A stretch of 21,184 nucleotides of DNA from a virus. Positions 1-6,922 of the stretch are shown here, in pieces. How positions within the stretch are numbered: the first letter of the stretch is position 1; every line of letters begins with the position of its first letter. The notes under the pieces were generated by a model. The model searched no databases and was not told the DNA's origin. It saw nothing but the letters and a program-made list of their open reading frames with translations. The stretch lies in the IMG/VR virus record IMGVR_UViG_3300031510_000921, positions 1-21,184 of that record, one strand, 5' to 3'. The position numbers were made by a program, and so were the translations under genes.

Positions 1-473
1 TGAGAAAATAACCCACATTCAAAAGAAATTAAACTGTCTATTTCGCTTAATTCACTTTCAATAGTTTGTTCCGTAAAGTGACTATCATTATCTACACCCC
101 ATTGATTAAATTTATTGTTCTCACAAAGTCTTGATTCAAATACCAAAACATATGGAGCACTTATTATATGTTGATAGTTTCTATTTACTAAATGTATTGA
201 ATCTTTTATCTTACCCTCTCTCATGGCCCTATCTTCGGTTGCATGGTGATTAAATACTGCTTTATTCCATATCTTAATTTTTTCTGATTGATTTTCATCT
301 CCTGGACCTATAATGTTTATCTTATAAGGCATAAACTGTTGTTTAGAAGGAGTTACTTCATAAGCTTCTTTAATAACAGAGTTTACTTCTTCTTTAGTTG
401 GCCATTTTTCTCTATCGTACAACCAAACTTGTTGTCTCTTATTAAGTGCTTTGTATACTGGAGATTTAGTCAT
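1..473 (-). CDS. Nitroreductase-fold protein, second paralogue (3' part outside window)
   Basis: An open frame runs from an ATG at 473 to the left edge without a stop, giving the first 157 residues. It is a clear paralogue of the adjacent gene at 466-1284: both have a KR..V..YD start, the segment TPSKQ (residues 41-45 here) followed by PYK.NI.GP, then KVW/KIW.KA..NHH, and YQH...APYV. The TPSKQ element near residue 40 is the usual FMN phosphate-contact region of the nitroreductase family. The ATG overlaps the upstream stop by 8 nt and has an AGGA Shine-Dalgarno motif about 5 nt upstream, so it is probably translated in the same transcript. The substrate is unknown. Since the C-terminal half is missing, whether it is intact cannot be judged. 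Confidence 0.75.
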   Translation of the reverse strand, partial: MTKSPVYKALNKRQQVWLYDREKWPTKEEVNSVIKEAYEVTPSKQQFMPYKINIIGPGDENQSEKIKIWNKAVFNHHATEDRAMREGKIKDSIHLVNRNYQHIISAPYVLVFESRLCENNKFNQWGVDNDSHFTEQTIESELSEIDSLISFECGLFS

Positions 474-1284
474 TTATTCCTATATTTAAATCTTGTTTAC
501 TAATGTTTAATCTTCTTTTCATTTCAGTTTTATTTTCGTCTGTAGTTCCAGATGTATCTTCAACCCAATTTATTACATCTTTAAAGTCTGCTTTTCTGTC
601 CATATCCCAATTACTTTTACCGTTTTCGGTATCAGGACCATTTTCTTCCATCCACTGTTTCTTATAATATTTTCCATGTCCCATAGAACAAGTTAGAAGT
701 GGTAAAGTTGTAACAAAATCTAGATCATGCCATTTTTCTACATCTTTAGGAAAACATTGTGTATATGTAATATCAATACCTTTCTCTACTAGTAATCCTG
801 TAAGAGAAGCTACAAACAATCCTACTTCAACACTTGTTGCTTGTGCTAGGTTGTTTATTTGATCTTCAAATTCTGGTTCACTAAAGTGACCATCTTCAGC
901 AATACATTTTTGATTCCATGCATTTGTTTTTCCTGGTTCAACAACTCTAGACGTAATAACTATTACATAAGGAGCGTCTGATAAATGTTGATATGTTTTA
1001 TTTACTTTTTTAGGTGATTGATCTATCTGACCTTTTGATAATGCTCTTTCTTCCACATTATGGTGGTTATGCATTGCCTTATCCCATACTTTAAGTTTTT
1101 CATCATCAAACTTTGATTCTGGACCTAATATATTTACTTTGTAGGGATAGTAATTTTGTTTTGAGGGTGTCATATGCCAGGCTTTCCAGAGACAATCTTC
1201 TATAACTTTTTTATCTGGTATATTATCCTTATCGTATTCTATTACGTGTTTACGTTTTAAAAACGTTTCATATATTTTTGACAT
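466..1284 (-). CDS. Nitroreductase-fold (FMN-type) protein
   Basis: A 272-residue protein. Residues 9-50 follow the N-terminal pattern of nitroreductases: a basic patch (LKRKHVIEYD), a helix, then TPSKQN at 39-44 and YPYKV, which in the family contacts FMN and leads into the first strand. Around 150-172 the segment VGLFVASLTGLLVEKGI resembles the second conserved helix of the fold. It is longer than the usual 180-220 residues, with a polar C-terminal tail from about 215. The family reduces nitro groups, quinones, flavins or enones with NAD(P)H; no substrate can be assigned here. It overlaps the upstream SGNH-type gene by 17 nt, with an AGGAGA site before the ATG, and is followed by a divergent copy of itself. 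The context of sugar and radical SAM genes suggests a role in modifying a small molecule or polymer (inference). Confidence 0.72.
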   Translation of the reverse strand: MSKIYETFLKRKHVIEYDKDNIPDKKVIEDCLWKAWHMTPSKQNYYPYKVNILGPESKFDDEKLKVWDKAMHNHHNVEERALSKGQIDQSPKKVNKTYQHLSDAPYVIVITSRVVEPGKTNAWNQKCIAEDGHFSEPEFEDQINNLAQATSVEVGLFVASLTGLLVEKGIDITYTQCFPKDVEKWHDLDFVTTLPLLTCSMGHGKYYKKQWMEENGPDTENGKSNWDMDRKADFKDVINWVEDTSGTTDENKTEMKRRLNISKQDLNIGIND

Positions 1285-2041
1285 TTATTTCTCCTATTAA
1301 GAGGTCGGTTATTGCTTGATGTCCTTTTTCGTTAGGGTGGTCATCTTGGTCAGATACTATAAGGCCTCTTTCTTCCATTTGTATTCCGTCTCTACCTAAA
1401 ACATGACCGATCATGTTAAAACCACCTAGTCTATCATATTTTTCTTGTAAACCAGGCCAACCTATAAAGTTATTTATATGTTTATTATACTTGCCTATTA
1501 TTTCTAATAATTTTTCCTCATCTTTAAGTGGATCACCTGGATATTTCATTCTATCCTCGTTTGTCATATTATGAAGTAATCTATCCGATTCTGTAGGTTT
1601 TAATCCTTTTAAATATGATTCAAACAGATCACCCATTTGAAAATGATAATATGGCAGGTTGTAGTTTTCACACATCATCTGAAAACTTAAATATGTTCTT
1701 AAACTTTTAGTTACCCAACCTAACAAGTCTCCATCTTGATCAGTTCTTTTAGAGTGCCAACTGCCTAGCCAGCCTGTTTGCCAATCTTTTCTAAATGATT
1801 GTGACCAAGCCGCTATAACTAATCCTATTTCTTCTTTAGGTGTTTTTACTATCTCATCTAATATAGTATCGTGAATGTATTGATTACCTGCTCCACTTTT
1901 CGCAACGCAAACAAGTTCCATACCTAAATGTTTTGCAAGAAGTTCAGGCCATTTTGGCCATGAAAAGTCCCATGTAGGGTGACATATAGACCTAAATGCT
2001 AGGTCTGTACAACTATCTCCACTAACTATTAATTTTTTCAT
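1268..2041 (-). CDS. SGNH/GDSL-type hydrolase-like protein
   Basis: A 257-residue protein. The N-terminus has strand VSG followed by GDSCT (Ser10 the likely nucleophile), as in block I of SGNH esterases. A Gly/Asn segment SGAGNQY at 49-55 resembles block II, IAAWS at 76-80 lies where block III is expected, and DDHPNEKGH at 233-241 is the C-terminal Asp/His block. The classic GxND of block III is not evident, so the oxyanion hole differs or the enzyme is specialised. Family members hydrolyse or transfer O-acyl groups on sugars and lipids. No signal peptide is seen, so it should act in the cytoplasm or on the particle. It starts inside the end of the upstream small gene (20 nt overlap). Its position beside an aminotransferase and glycosyltransferase suggests O-acyl editing of a glycan (inference). 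Confidence 0.7.
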   Translation of the reverse strand: MKKLIVSGDSCTDLAFRSICHPTWDFSWPKWPELLAKHLGMELVCVAKSGAGNQYIHDTILDEIVKTPKEEIGLVIAAWSQSFRKDWQTGWLGSWHSKRTDQDGDLLGWVTKSLRTYLSFQMMCENYNLPYYHFQMGDLFESYLKGLKPTESDRLLHNMTNEDRMKYPGDPLKDEEKLLEIIGKYNKHINNFIGWPGLQEKYDRLGGFNMIGHVLGRDGIQMEERGLIVSDQDDHPNEKGHQAITDLLIGEINVKNI

Positions 2042-2330
2042 AGAATAATTTGTTAAATGCTATTTTAAGTTTATGTTTAGGTTCTTCTTTAAAGTTCAAA
2101 GGACCGTAATCATATTCAGGCATTAAGTAAGTCTTCTCAACAATATACTCATACACTGGTTCATGTTCTTTGTCAATTAATGTTTCGTCAAAGATGTCAC
2201 TAGTACCTAATGCTCTTTTCATCATTTGACAAGTTTTAATAAGATTATGATCGGTTATAGGAACAGGATTTTCGTTACTGTCAATATAACTAATTTGATC
2301 TAATTCTGTGTTTGCTATTATCTCAATCAT
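2022..2330 (-). CDS. Unknown small protein
   Basis: A 102-residue acidic protein with no family I recognise. It has no signal peptide, membrane segment or cysteine cluster. The N-terminal half (MIEIIANTELDQ, then a polar stretch with PVPITDHNL) could be a short strand pair, and the C-terminal 30 residues are basic and Phe/Tyr-rich. Its ATG overlaps the aminotransferase stop as ATGA, and its end overlaps the SGNH-type gene by 20 nt. This tight coupling on both sides supports it as a real gene of the same operon, possibly an accessory subunit of one of its neighbours (inference). Confidence 0.65.
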   Translation of the reverse strand: MIEIIANTELDQISYIDSNENPVPITDHNLIKTCQMMKRALGTSDIFDETLIDKEHEPVYEYIVEKTYLMPEYDYGPLNFKEEPKHKLKIAFNKLFYEKINS

Positions 2331-3397
2331 AGGTTATTTAATATTGTATTGCATACATCTTTTACTTCTTCATCTTTCATAAATGGGTGTATTGGTAATG
2401 TTAATACAGAGCTACTAACTAGTTTACTATTTTTACAGTTATCACTTCTATGTTCTATGTTTTTATACATAGGTCTTTCCGAAATAAGTTTTTCATAATG
2501 AATATTAGCACCTAGTTTTCCTTTTATTCTATCTCTTGCCTCATTAGCTTCAACTGGATCTCCTTCATCAAATCTTATAACGTATTTATGATATGTATGA
2601 TTCAGACCATTTGTTGTTTCTTGTACAGCTACATAACCTTTTAGTTCATCATCATATTTTTTTGCTATTATTTGTTTAGCCTCAATATACTGATCTAATT
2701 TTTTTAATCTATAATCAATAAATTTTGCATTAAAGAATAACATTTTAGAATTATATCCTAGTATCTCATGGTTACCGTGTTTTCTTAACTTGATACACAT
2801 ATCAGCATGTTCTTTATTATCTGTTAATACAATTCCACCACCAGCAATACCACCAATAGTTTTGTTTGCATTGAAACTTATAGTACTAAAATCTCCTTGT
2901 GTACCTGCTTTTACACCATTAAGACTTGACCCTATGGCCTGAGCTGCGTCTTCTACAAAGTATATATTTTTCTCTTTACAAAATTTTAATATTTCTGCTA
3001 TATCTGTCATACTGCCAAACAAATGTGGATAGATAATTGCTTTTACTTTATCTGAATACATTTTTTTAATACTATCAAGAGTCATATGATAAGAGTATGG
3101 GTCTATATCACAAAATACAGGTGTTGCACCTACCATAGATATACAAGACGCTGTTGATATCCAAGAGAAGTTGGTTGTTATTACTTCATCGCCTGGTTTT
3201 ATACCTAGACATTTTAGAGAAAACATTAAGGCGTCTGTACCATTTTGACATGCTACGGCATATTTTCTACCTACTATATCTGTAACTGTTTTTTCCAGAA
3301 ACTCTATGTTTTGTTCCTGATTTTCTTTCATGCATTCATCAAAGAGTTTAGTATAATTCTCTTTGTCTTCAGCATATTCATATTTCCATGCGTCCAT
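2327..3397 (-). CDS. DegT/DnrJ/EryC1/StrS-type PLP aminotransferase
   Basis: A 356-residue protein of usual family length. It shows the whole fold type I pattern: GRKYAVACQNGTDAL at 43-57 (PLP phosphate loop), PGDEVITTNFSW at 68-79, VEDAAQAIGS at 148-157 (Asp150 to the pyridine nitrogen, Gln153 stacking), and FNANKTIGG at 175-183 with Lys179 as the Schiff-base lysine. A C-terminal HTYHKYVIR matches the second conserved block. Members transfer an amino group from glutamate to keto sugars attached to a nucleotide, making amino sugars for O-antigen, capsule or glycosylated protein. The TAATG overlap with the upstream SPASM-like gene, with a GAGGAG site just before it, shows coupled translation. 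A likely role is supplying an amino sugar for the phage-encoded glycosyltransferases (inference). Confidence 0.9.
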   Translation of the reverse strand: MDAWKYEYAEDKENYTKLFDECMKENQEQNIEFLEKTVTDIVGRKYAVACQNGTDALMFSLKCLGIKPGDEVITTNFSWISTASCISMVGATPVFCDIDPYSYHMTLDSIKKMYSDKVKAIIYPHLFGSMTDIAEILKFCKEKNIYFVEDAAQAIGSSLNGVKAGTQGDFSTISFNANKTIGGIAGGGIVLTDNKEHADMCIKLRKHGNHEILGYNSKMLFFNAKFIDYRLKKLDQYIEAKQIIAKKYDDELKGYVAVQETTNGLNHTYHKYVIRFDEGDPVEANEARDRIKGKLGANIHYEKLISERPMYKNIEHRSDNCKNSKLVSSSVLTLPIHPFMKDEEVKDVCNTILNNL

Positions 3398-3762
3398 TAT
3401 TTCTCCTCTACCATTTTCTTTACTCCATTTTCATAAACAGTTTCAACCTTTATCTTATCATCTTTAGCCCTTGCTTGGCAATGGTGTAAACAAGTTTGAT
3501 TGATTTTTTCTAAATTGTCTCCTTTATCTCTAGCCTGGACTAGATCATCTTCAAAAGCTTGCCATTGTTTAGTGTCTAGTATATTGTCTATACTTTTATA
3601 ATCTTTAAGTTTACTAATAGAGTAAATTTCTTTAAATAGTTCACTCTTTGTAGTCTTCGGGTGATCACACCAACAACATGGTAATAAGTGACCTCTATTG
3701 TCTATTGCCAAAGGCATTGGTTTCTCACCATTTATAGGTAAACATTTAGGATTTAATTTCAT
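3397..3762 (-). CDS. Stand-alone SPASM-like cysteine domain protein, copy A
   Basis: A 121-residue protein with six cysteines: Cys7, Cys29, Cys30, Cys32, Cys91 and Cys95. The segment IDNRGHLLPCCWCD has the shape of the start of a SPASM domain (a Gly-turn strand followed by a cysteine pair), and CLHHC closes the C-terminal side. In most radical SAM/SPASM enzymes this region is the C-terminal part of the same chain and binds auxiliary iron-sulfur clusters; here it is a separate protein. Its ATG lies inside the end of the radical SAM gene (17 nt overlap, +1 frame). No good Shine-Dalgarno motif precedes it, so translation probably depends on coupling. It is a paralogue of 4375-4758, with the same cysteine spacing. 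Partnership with the radical SAM core is inferred from order and duplication. Confidence 0.75.
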   Translation of the reverse strand: MKLNPKCLPINGEKPMPLAIDNRGHLLPCCWCDHPKTTKSELFKEIYSISKLKDYKSIDNILDTKQWQAFEDDLVQARDKGDNLEKINQTCLHHCQARAKDDKIKVETVYENGVKKMVEEK

Positions 3763-4375
3763 ATACTGCGTTTTTTGATATTAATGCTTTTGTAGGTTTA
3801 AGAGGATCATCATTTGTTAACCATCTTGATGATTCTGTTAACATAAAATTTATTCCGTTATTATTTGCCATTTTTTTACAAGTCTCAATATCGTTTTCAT
3901 TATAACTAAATCTAATACATTGCCATACAGGTGTACTTAATAAATGTTTAGTCGCCTCTTTCATTATCTCAAACATCTTAACACCATCTTGATTCTTCCT
4001 GTATTTATGACTGTCTTTAGGTAGACCATCACAGGCGAATATCCATACTGCTTTAGGATTTGCCTGCCAAGATTTAATATACCATGACATAGGTTTAGCT
4101 GTAGCTGCATTATGAACAAATACCTCTGGCACATCTTTTAGTTGAGACATTATATCATTAAATTTAGGGTGATGTACTGGATCCGATAACTGTCCACAAA
4201 ATGCAACTTCTTTAAAATGTTTTGCTATCATGTCTATCTCAACAGCGCTTAGATCACGTCCATGGGGTACCAAACCATAGTTGGTAAACGATGTTTGTCT
4301 TTGGCAGTTAGGACATTCTAAAGGACATCTATGTGTCACATCTAAATTTAATCTACTATTTTTTTTAAATGACAT
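3746..4375 (-). CDS. Short radical SAM core protein, copy A
   Basis: A 209-residue protein. HRCPLECPNC at 15-24 is the CxxxCxxC motif (Cys17, Cys21, Cys24) that holds the catalytic [4Fe-4S] cluster. Further recognisable blocks are FCGQLSDP (where glycine-rich SAM contacts fall), AATAKPMSWYIKSW and FACDGLPKDSHKYRKNQDG. It ends where a full radical SAM/SPASM enzyme would continue, and the missing C-terminal domain is the next gene in another frame. Together the two products are about 330 residues, the size of a normal single-chain enzyme. It is closely similar to 4745-5410. Its start overlaps the preceding SPASM-like stop by one base (TAATG). The reaction is unknown; family members modify peptides, sugars or other substrates by radical chemistry. 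Confidence 0.85.
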   Translation of the reverse strand: MSFKKNSRLNLDVTHRCPLECPNCQRQTSFTNYGLVPHGRDLSAVEIDMIAKHFKEVAFCGQLSDPVHHPKFNDIMSQLKDVPEVFVHNAATAKPMSWYIKSWQANPKAVWIFACDGLPKDSHKYRKNQDGVKMFEIMKEATKHLLSTPVWQCIRFSYNENDIETCKKMANNNGINFMLTESSRWLTNDDPLKPTKALISKNAVYEIKS

Positions 4376-4758
4376 TACTTTGTATCTTTTTTTAATTCTT
4401 TTCCGTCTCTATATGTTGTTTCTACCTTTATCTTATCTTCCTTTTCTCTTACCTTACAGTGGTGAATACATACACCATTGATCTTATTAAGATTATCTCC
4501 TACGTCTCTAGCTCTAACTAAATCATTTTCAAATTCTTTCCATTCTGGTTGATCCATTAATTGTTCAACTGTATCAAAATTTTCAAGTTTACTTACATCA
4601 TATATCTTTTTAAATCTTTCACTATTAGTAACTGCCCTTTCGTCACACCAACAACAAGGTAATATGTAACCTCTATTGTTTATTGCCAATGGCATAGATA
4701 TGTAATTAGGGTCGTCTGGATTAGGAAGACAACGAGGTCTTAATTTAATATTCTTCAT
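4375..4758 (-). CDS. Stand-alone SPASM-like cysteine domain protein, copy B
   Basis: A 127-residue paralogue of the protein at 3397-3762. Six cysteines are in matching places: Cys10, Cys35, Cys36, Cys38, Cys97 and Cys101, in the segments INNRGYILPCCWCDE and CIHHC. It starts inside the end of the radical SAM gene (14 nt overlap, +1 frame) with an AGAAGG site four bases before the ATG, which argues for separate initiation rather than ribosomal frameshifting. It probably binds one or more auxiliary iron-sulfur clusters and completes the upstream radical SAM core in trans (inference from gene order, cysteine pattern and the identical arrangement in copy A). Confidence 0.75.
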   Translation of the reverse strand: MKNIKLRPRCLPNPDDPNYISMPLAINNRGYILPCCWCDERAVTNSERFKKIYDVSKLENFDTVEQLMDQPEWKEFENDLVRARDVGDNLNKINGVCIHHCKVREKEDKIKVETTYRDGKELKKDTK

Positions 4759-5410
4759 ATTTCCTTCTACCTTCTAATTTATCTTTTAATGTTTGTTTAT
4801 ATTTACCTGTCGGTCTAAATGGATCAGGTTTTCCGTCTCTATCTTTCCATCTGGAAGATTGTGTTAGTAGAAAATCTATTCCATTACTATTGGCCATGTT
4901 CTTAGCTTCTTCTATATCATTTTCGTTATAGTTAAATATTATGTATTGCCATATTGGTATTACTTTTAAATGTTTAACAGACTCCTTCATTATCTCAAAC
5001 ATTTTTTCTCCATCTTGGTTTTTTCTATACTTGTGGCTATCTTTTGGTAAACCATCACACGCAAAAGTCCATAGAGCATTTGGATTTGCTTTCCAAGATT
5101 TAATATACCATGCCATAGGTTTTGCTGTAGAGGCATTGTGTACTAAAACTTCAGGTATTTCAAGATCATATAGTCTTTGTAGTATTTGAGGAAATTTAGG
5201 GTGGTGTATAGGGTCAGATAACTGACCACAGAAAGTAAAAGACTTAAAGTGTATTGCTAGTTTTTCTATTTCTATCATTGTCAAGTCACGACCATGAGGT
5301 ACTTTACCTCTAAATGTAAAAGCAGTTTGTCTTTGACAATTAGGACATTCAAGAGGACATCTATGGGAAGAGTCTACGTTTATCGTTGTTCTAGTTTTAA
5401 AGTATGTCAT
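4745..5410 (-). CDS. Short radical SAM core protein, copy B
   Basis: A 221-residue protein. HRCPLECPNC at 16-25 gives the CxxxCxxC cluster ligands Cys18, Cys22 and Cys25. It shares long identical stretches with copy A (3746-4375), including FCGQLSDP, HHPKF, KPM.WYIKSW and ACDGLPKDSHKYRKNQDG, and both end at the same point of the fold. The differences are concentrated in loops and at the C-terminus. It overlaps the preceding glycosyltransferase-like gene by 14 nt and is followed by its own SPASM-like partner. Sequence conservation across both copies suggests both are functional, perhaps on different substrates. The product of the reaction is unknown. Confidence 0.85.
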   Translation of the reverse strand: MTYFKTRTTINVDSSHRCPLECPNCQRQTAFTFRGKVPHGRDLTMIEIEKLAIHFKSFTFCGQLSDPIHHPKFPQILQRLYDLEIPEVLVHNASTAKPMAWYIKSWKANPNALWTFACDGLPKDSHKYRKNQDGEKMFEIMKESVKHLKVIPIWQYIIFNYNENDIEEAKNMANSNGIDFLLTQSSRWKDRDGKPDPFRPTGKYKQTLKDKLEGRRKYEEY

Positions 5411-6266
5411 TCATTGCCTTTATAATTACTTCTATGTTTGGTCTATTAACTGGATCAGTAAGACAGTTGGCAGGTCTTTTGTAGTAAACAGGTCCTGCGT
5501 CTTTAATATTTTTATCTCTTACATATACAAAGTTCATTCCGAAGAAACGACACTCTTGCATTAATCTTGGTGCCGGATCAAATGTATGTTTAGTGTAAAC
5601 GTAAGTATCAAACATACCTAGTAAATTTTTTACAGGTACAAATATGTGATTTAGATTATGATCTATGTACTTATCTTTGTATGCCAATATACCATGATTT
5701 TGGTATTTGTGAATATGTTTCTTTAGTTCAGTGTAATAACTTTCATTTGTACCTAAAAATAGATACTTAAACTTAACATCTTTAACTATAGGTTTATATA
5801 CACTGTAATTAATAATCTTTTCAAATTGTCTACCTATGCCATTAACATATACCTCATGGTCGCATAAGTCAATTACTTTTTCTGGTTTAAAAAATTCTAG
5901 TGCTAAAGGATATTCTTTTGGGTGGTTTTCTGAATATACTGATATAAGAGGTTTCTTAAATAACAAACGTAAAGTTAATTGTGTATCTTTATCATAATCT
6001 TTGATACTCTTATATGCTAGAGTTATCATACTTCTACCCATAATTAAATTTACATCAGCTTCTTCATAATCAAAATATACATTTTTCATATGTATATATT
6101 TTTCTGTTAAAGCTTCAATGTATGTTTCCTTGGTAAATTTGTAGTGAGGTATAATTATAAGTTTTGCGTTGATACCTAGATCATTTAGATATTGTACTTG
6201 TTCAAAGCTATAATGCATTAATCCGTCACCTGGTTTACTAGTCACCACTATATTCAATCTCATCAT
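5397..6266 (-). CDS. Glycosyltransferase-like protein (GT-B fold likely)
   Basis: About 289 residues. The N-terminus (RLNIVVTSKPGDGLMHYS) reads as a Rossmann-type first strand and glycine loop, as in GT-B enzymes. The C-terminal region has FDTYVYTKHTFDPAPRLMQECRFFG, resembling the acidic donor-sugar helix region of GT4-like enzymes, where a chosen chain element is followed by a glutamate and a small-residue turn. At under 300 residues it is short for GT-B (usually 350-400), so it may be a reduced member. It is the first gene of the large minus-strand block. Three in-frame ATGs lie at 6272, 6266 and 6263. I prefer 6266 because it is 5 nt after the late promoter octamer, the same spacing as at 10406; 6272 would lie inside the promoter. 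Confidence 0.6.
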   Translation of the reverse strand: MMRLNIVVTSKPGDGLMHYSFEQVQYLNDLGINAKLIIIPHYKFTKETYIEALTEKYIHMKNVYFDYEEADVNLIMGRSMITLAYKSIKDYDKDTQLTLRLLFKKPLISVYSENHPKEYPLALEFFKPEKVIDLCDHEVYVNGIGRQFEKIINYSVYKPIVKDVKFKYLFLGTNESYYTELKKHIHKYQNHGILAYKDKYIDHNLNHIFVPVKNLLGMFDTYVYTKHTFDPAPRLMQECRFFGMNFVYVRDKNIKDAGPVYYKRPANCLTDPVNRPNIEVIIKAMNDIL

Positions 6267-6271
6267 ACGCA

Positions 6272-6279
6272 TATTTATA
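6272..6279 (-). promoter_or_regulatory. T4-type late promoter, minus strand (TATAAATA)
   Basis: Exact TATAAATA read on the minus strand. In T4 this octamer sits around -10 and transcription starts about 6 nt downstream, here near 6266, which coincides with an in-frame ATG of the first gene of the block ending at position 1. It is the left arm of a perfect inverted repeat with 6284-6292. Confidence 0.75.
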
Positions 6280-6284
6280 ACACT

Positions 6285-6292
6285 TATAAATA
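6285..6292 (+). promoter_or_regulatory. T4-type late promoter, plus strand (TATAAATA)
   Basis: Exact TATAAATA on the plus strand, the mirror image of the minus-strand site, with only CAC between the 9-nt arms. It should drive 6315-8208. Predicted start is near 6298, leaving a leader of about 17 nt that contains the GGAGG ribosome site. Confidence 0.75.
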
Positions 6293-6314
6293 ATGGATAT
6301 AGAATGGAGGTCTA

Positions 6315-6470
6315 ATGACAATAAAACAAAAACATAAAGACTTAAAGACTAAAGTAATTAAAGCAGAGACAAAAAGAGAATTGAGACGAGGTCCTACAAG
6401 TTGGTTTGACCTACGTATGTTAAAGAAACTAAAATTACAAATGAAAGACAAATTAAAATTATCTAAATGA
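6315..6470 (+). CDS. Small basic protein, possibly YdcH/DUF465-like
   Basis: A 51-residue, lysine-rich protein (starts MTIKQKHKDLK, ends MKDKLKLSK). A clear GGAGG ribosome site at 6306-6310 lies 4 nt before the ATG, and its stop overlaps the next start as ATGA, which together strongly support translation. The C-terminal half, LRMLKKLKLQMKDKL, resembles the LK..KL.LKD.I signature of the small helical DUF465/YdcH family; the N-terminal half is less convincing. It is probably helical. Function is unknown even for the family. It is the first gene of a three-gene plus-strand unit starting at a late promoter. Confidence 0.7.
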   Translation: MTIKQKHKDLKTKVIKAETKRELRRGPTSWFDLRMLKKLKLQMKDKLKLSK

Positions 6471-6922
6471 TTAAATTTCAATATGATTTAGAAAAGATTA
6501 AGAAAGAGTTGGAATCTTTACCAGATTATAACAAACAGTTATATCTGCAAGGTCACTCTAAAGATATGGATCCTGAAGAAGGAGCTGGCAAAGGTTATGA
6601 TATAGACAGTAGCGAACACACATATACTATTCCATTATTTGATATACCTTACATCAATAGTATAATGGAAGAACATAAACTTACTAGAACAAGATTAATG
6701 AGAATGAAACCTAAAGCATGTTATCTTTGGCACAACGATTTAACAAAAAGATTACACATACCAATTGTTACAAATGATCATTGTTTTTTATTATTAGACA
6801 GTGATAGAATACACATACCAGCGACAGGCGAGGCATATGTAATAGATACTACTAAATTTCATACAGCATTAAACTGCTCAAAGGAAAATCGTATTCATAT
6901 TGTTGGAGGACTACCTTACTAA
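6467..6922 (+). CDS. 2OG-Fe(II) oxygenase, Asp/Asn beta-hydroxylase-like
   Basis: A 151-residue protein. The iron-binding pattern is visible: His89-x-Asp91 in YLWHND, Arg95-x-His97 in KRLHIPI, His132 in TTKFHTALN, and Arg142 in NRIHIVGG, the usual contact to the 2-oxoglutarate carboxylate. This order (HxD, RxH, HxxxN, RIH) matches the aspartyl/asparaginyl beta-hydroxylase-like and proline hydroxylase-like groups common in marine T4-like phages. It would hydroxylate a side chain or small molecule using O2, 2-oxoglutarate and Fe(II); the substrate is unknown. It starts by ATGA overlap with the small protein gene and its stop TAA shares a base with the next ATG (TAATG). Confidence 0.8.
   Translation: MIKFQYDLEKIKKELESLPDYNKQLYLQGHSKDMDPEEGAGKGYDIDSSEHTYTIPLFDIPYINSIMEEHKLTRTRLMRMKPKACYLWHNDLTKRLHIPIVTNDHCFLLLDSDRIHIPATGEAYVIDTTKFHTALNCSKENRIHIVGGLPY

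Noticed and set aside
1471-1478. Minus-strand TATAAATA inside the SGNH-type gene
   Set aside because: It lies within coding sequence, about 190 nt before the next start. A few chance copies are expected in DNA this AT-rich, and the operon needs no internal start there.
3746-3790. Heptamer A AAA AAC in frame near the end of the radical SAM gene, suggesting programmed -1 frameshifting into the SPASM-like frame
   Set aside because: The SPASM-like frame is +1, and a -1 shift meets a TGA within four codons. Copy B has no such heptamer and has its own ribosome site, so separate initiation fits better.
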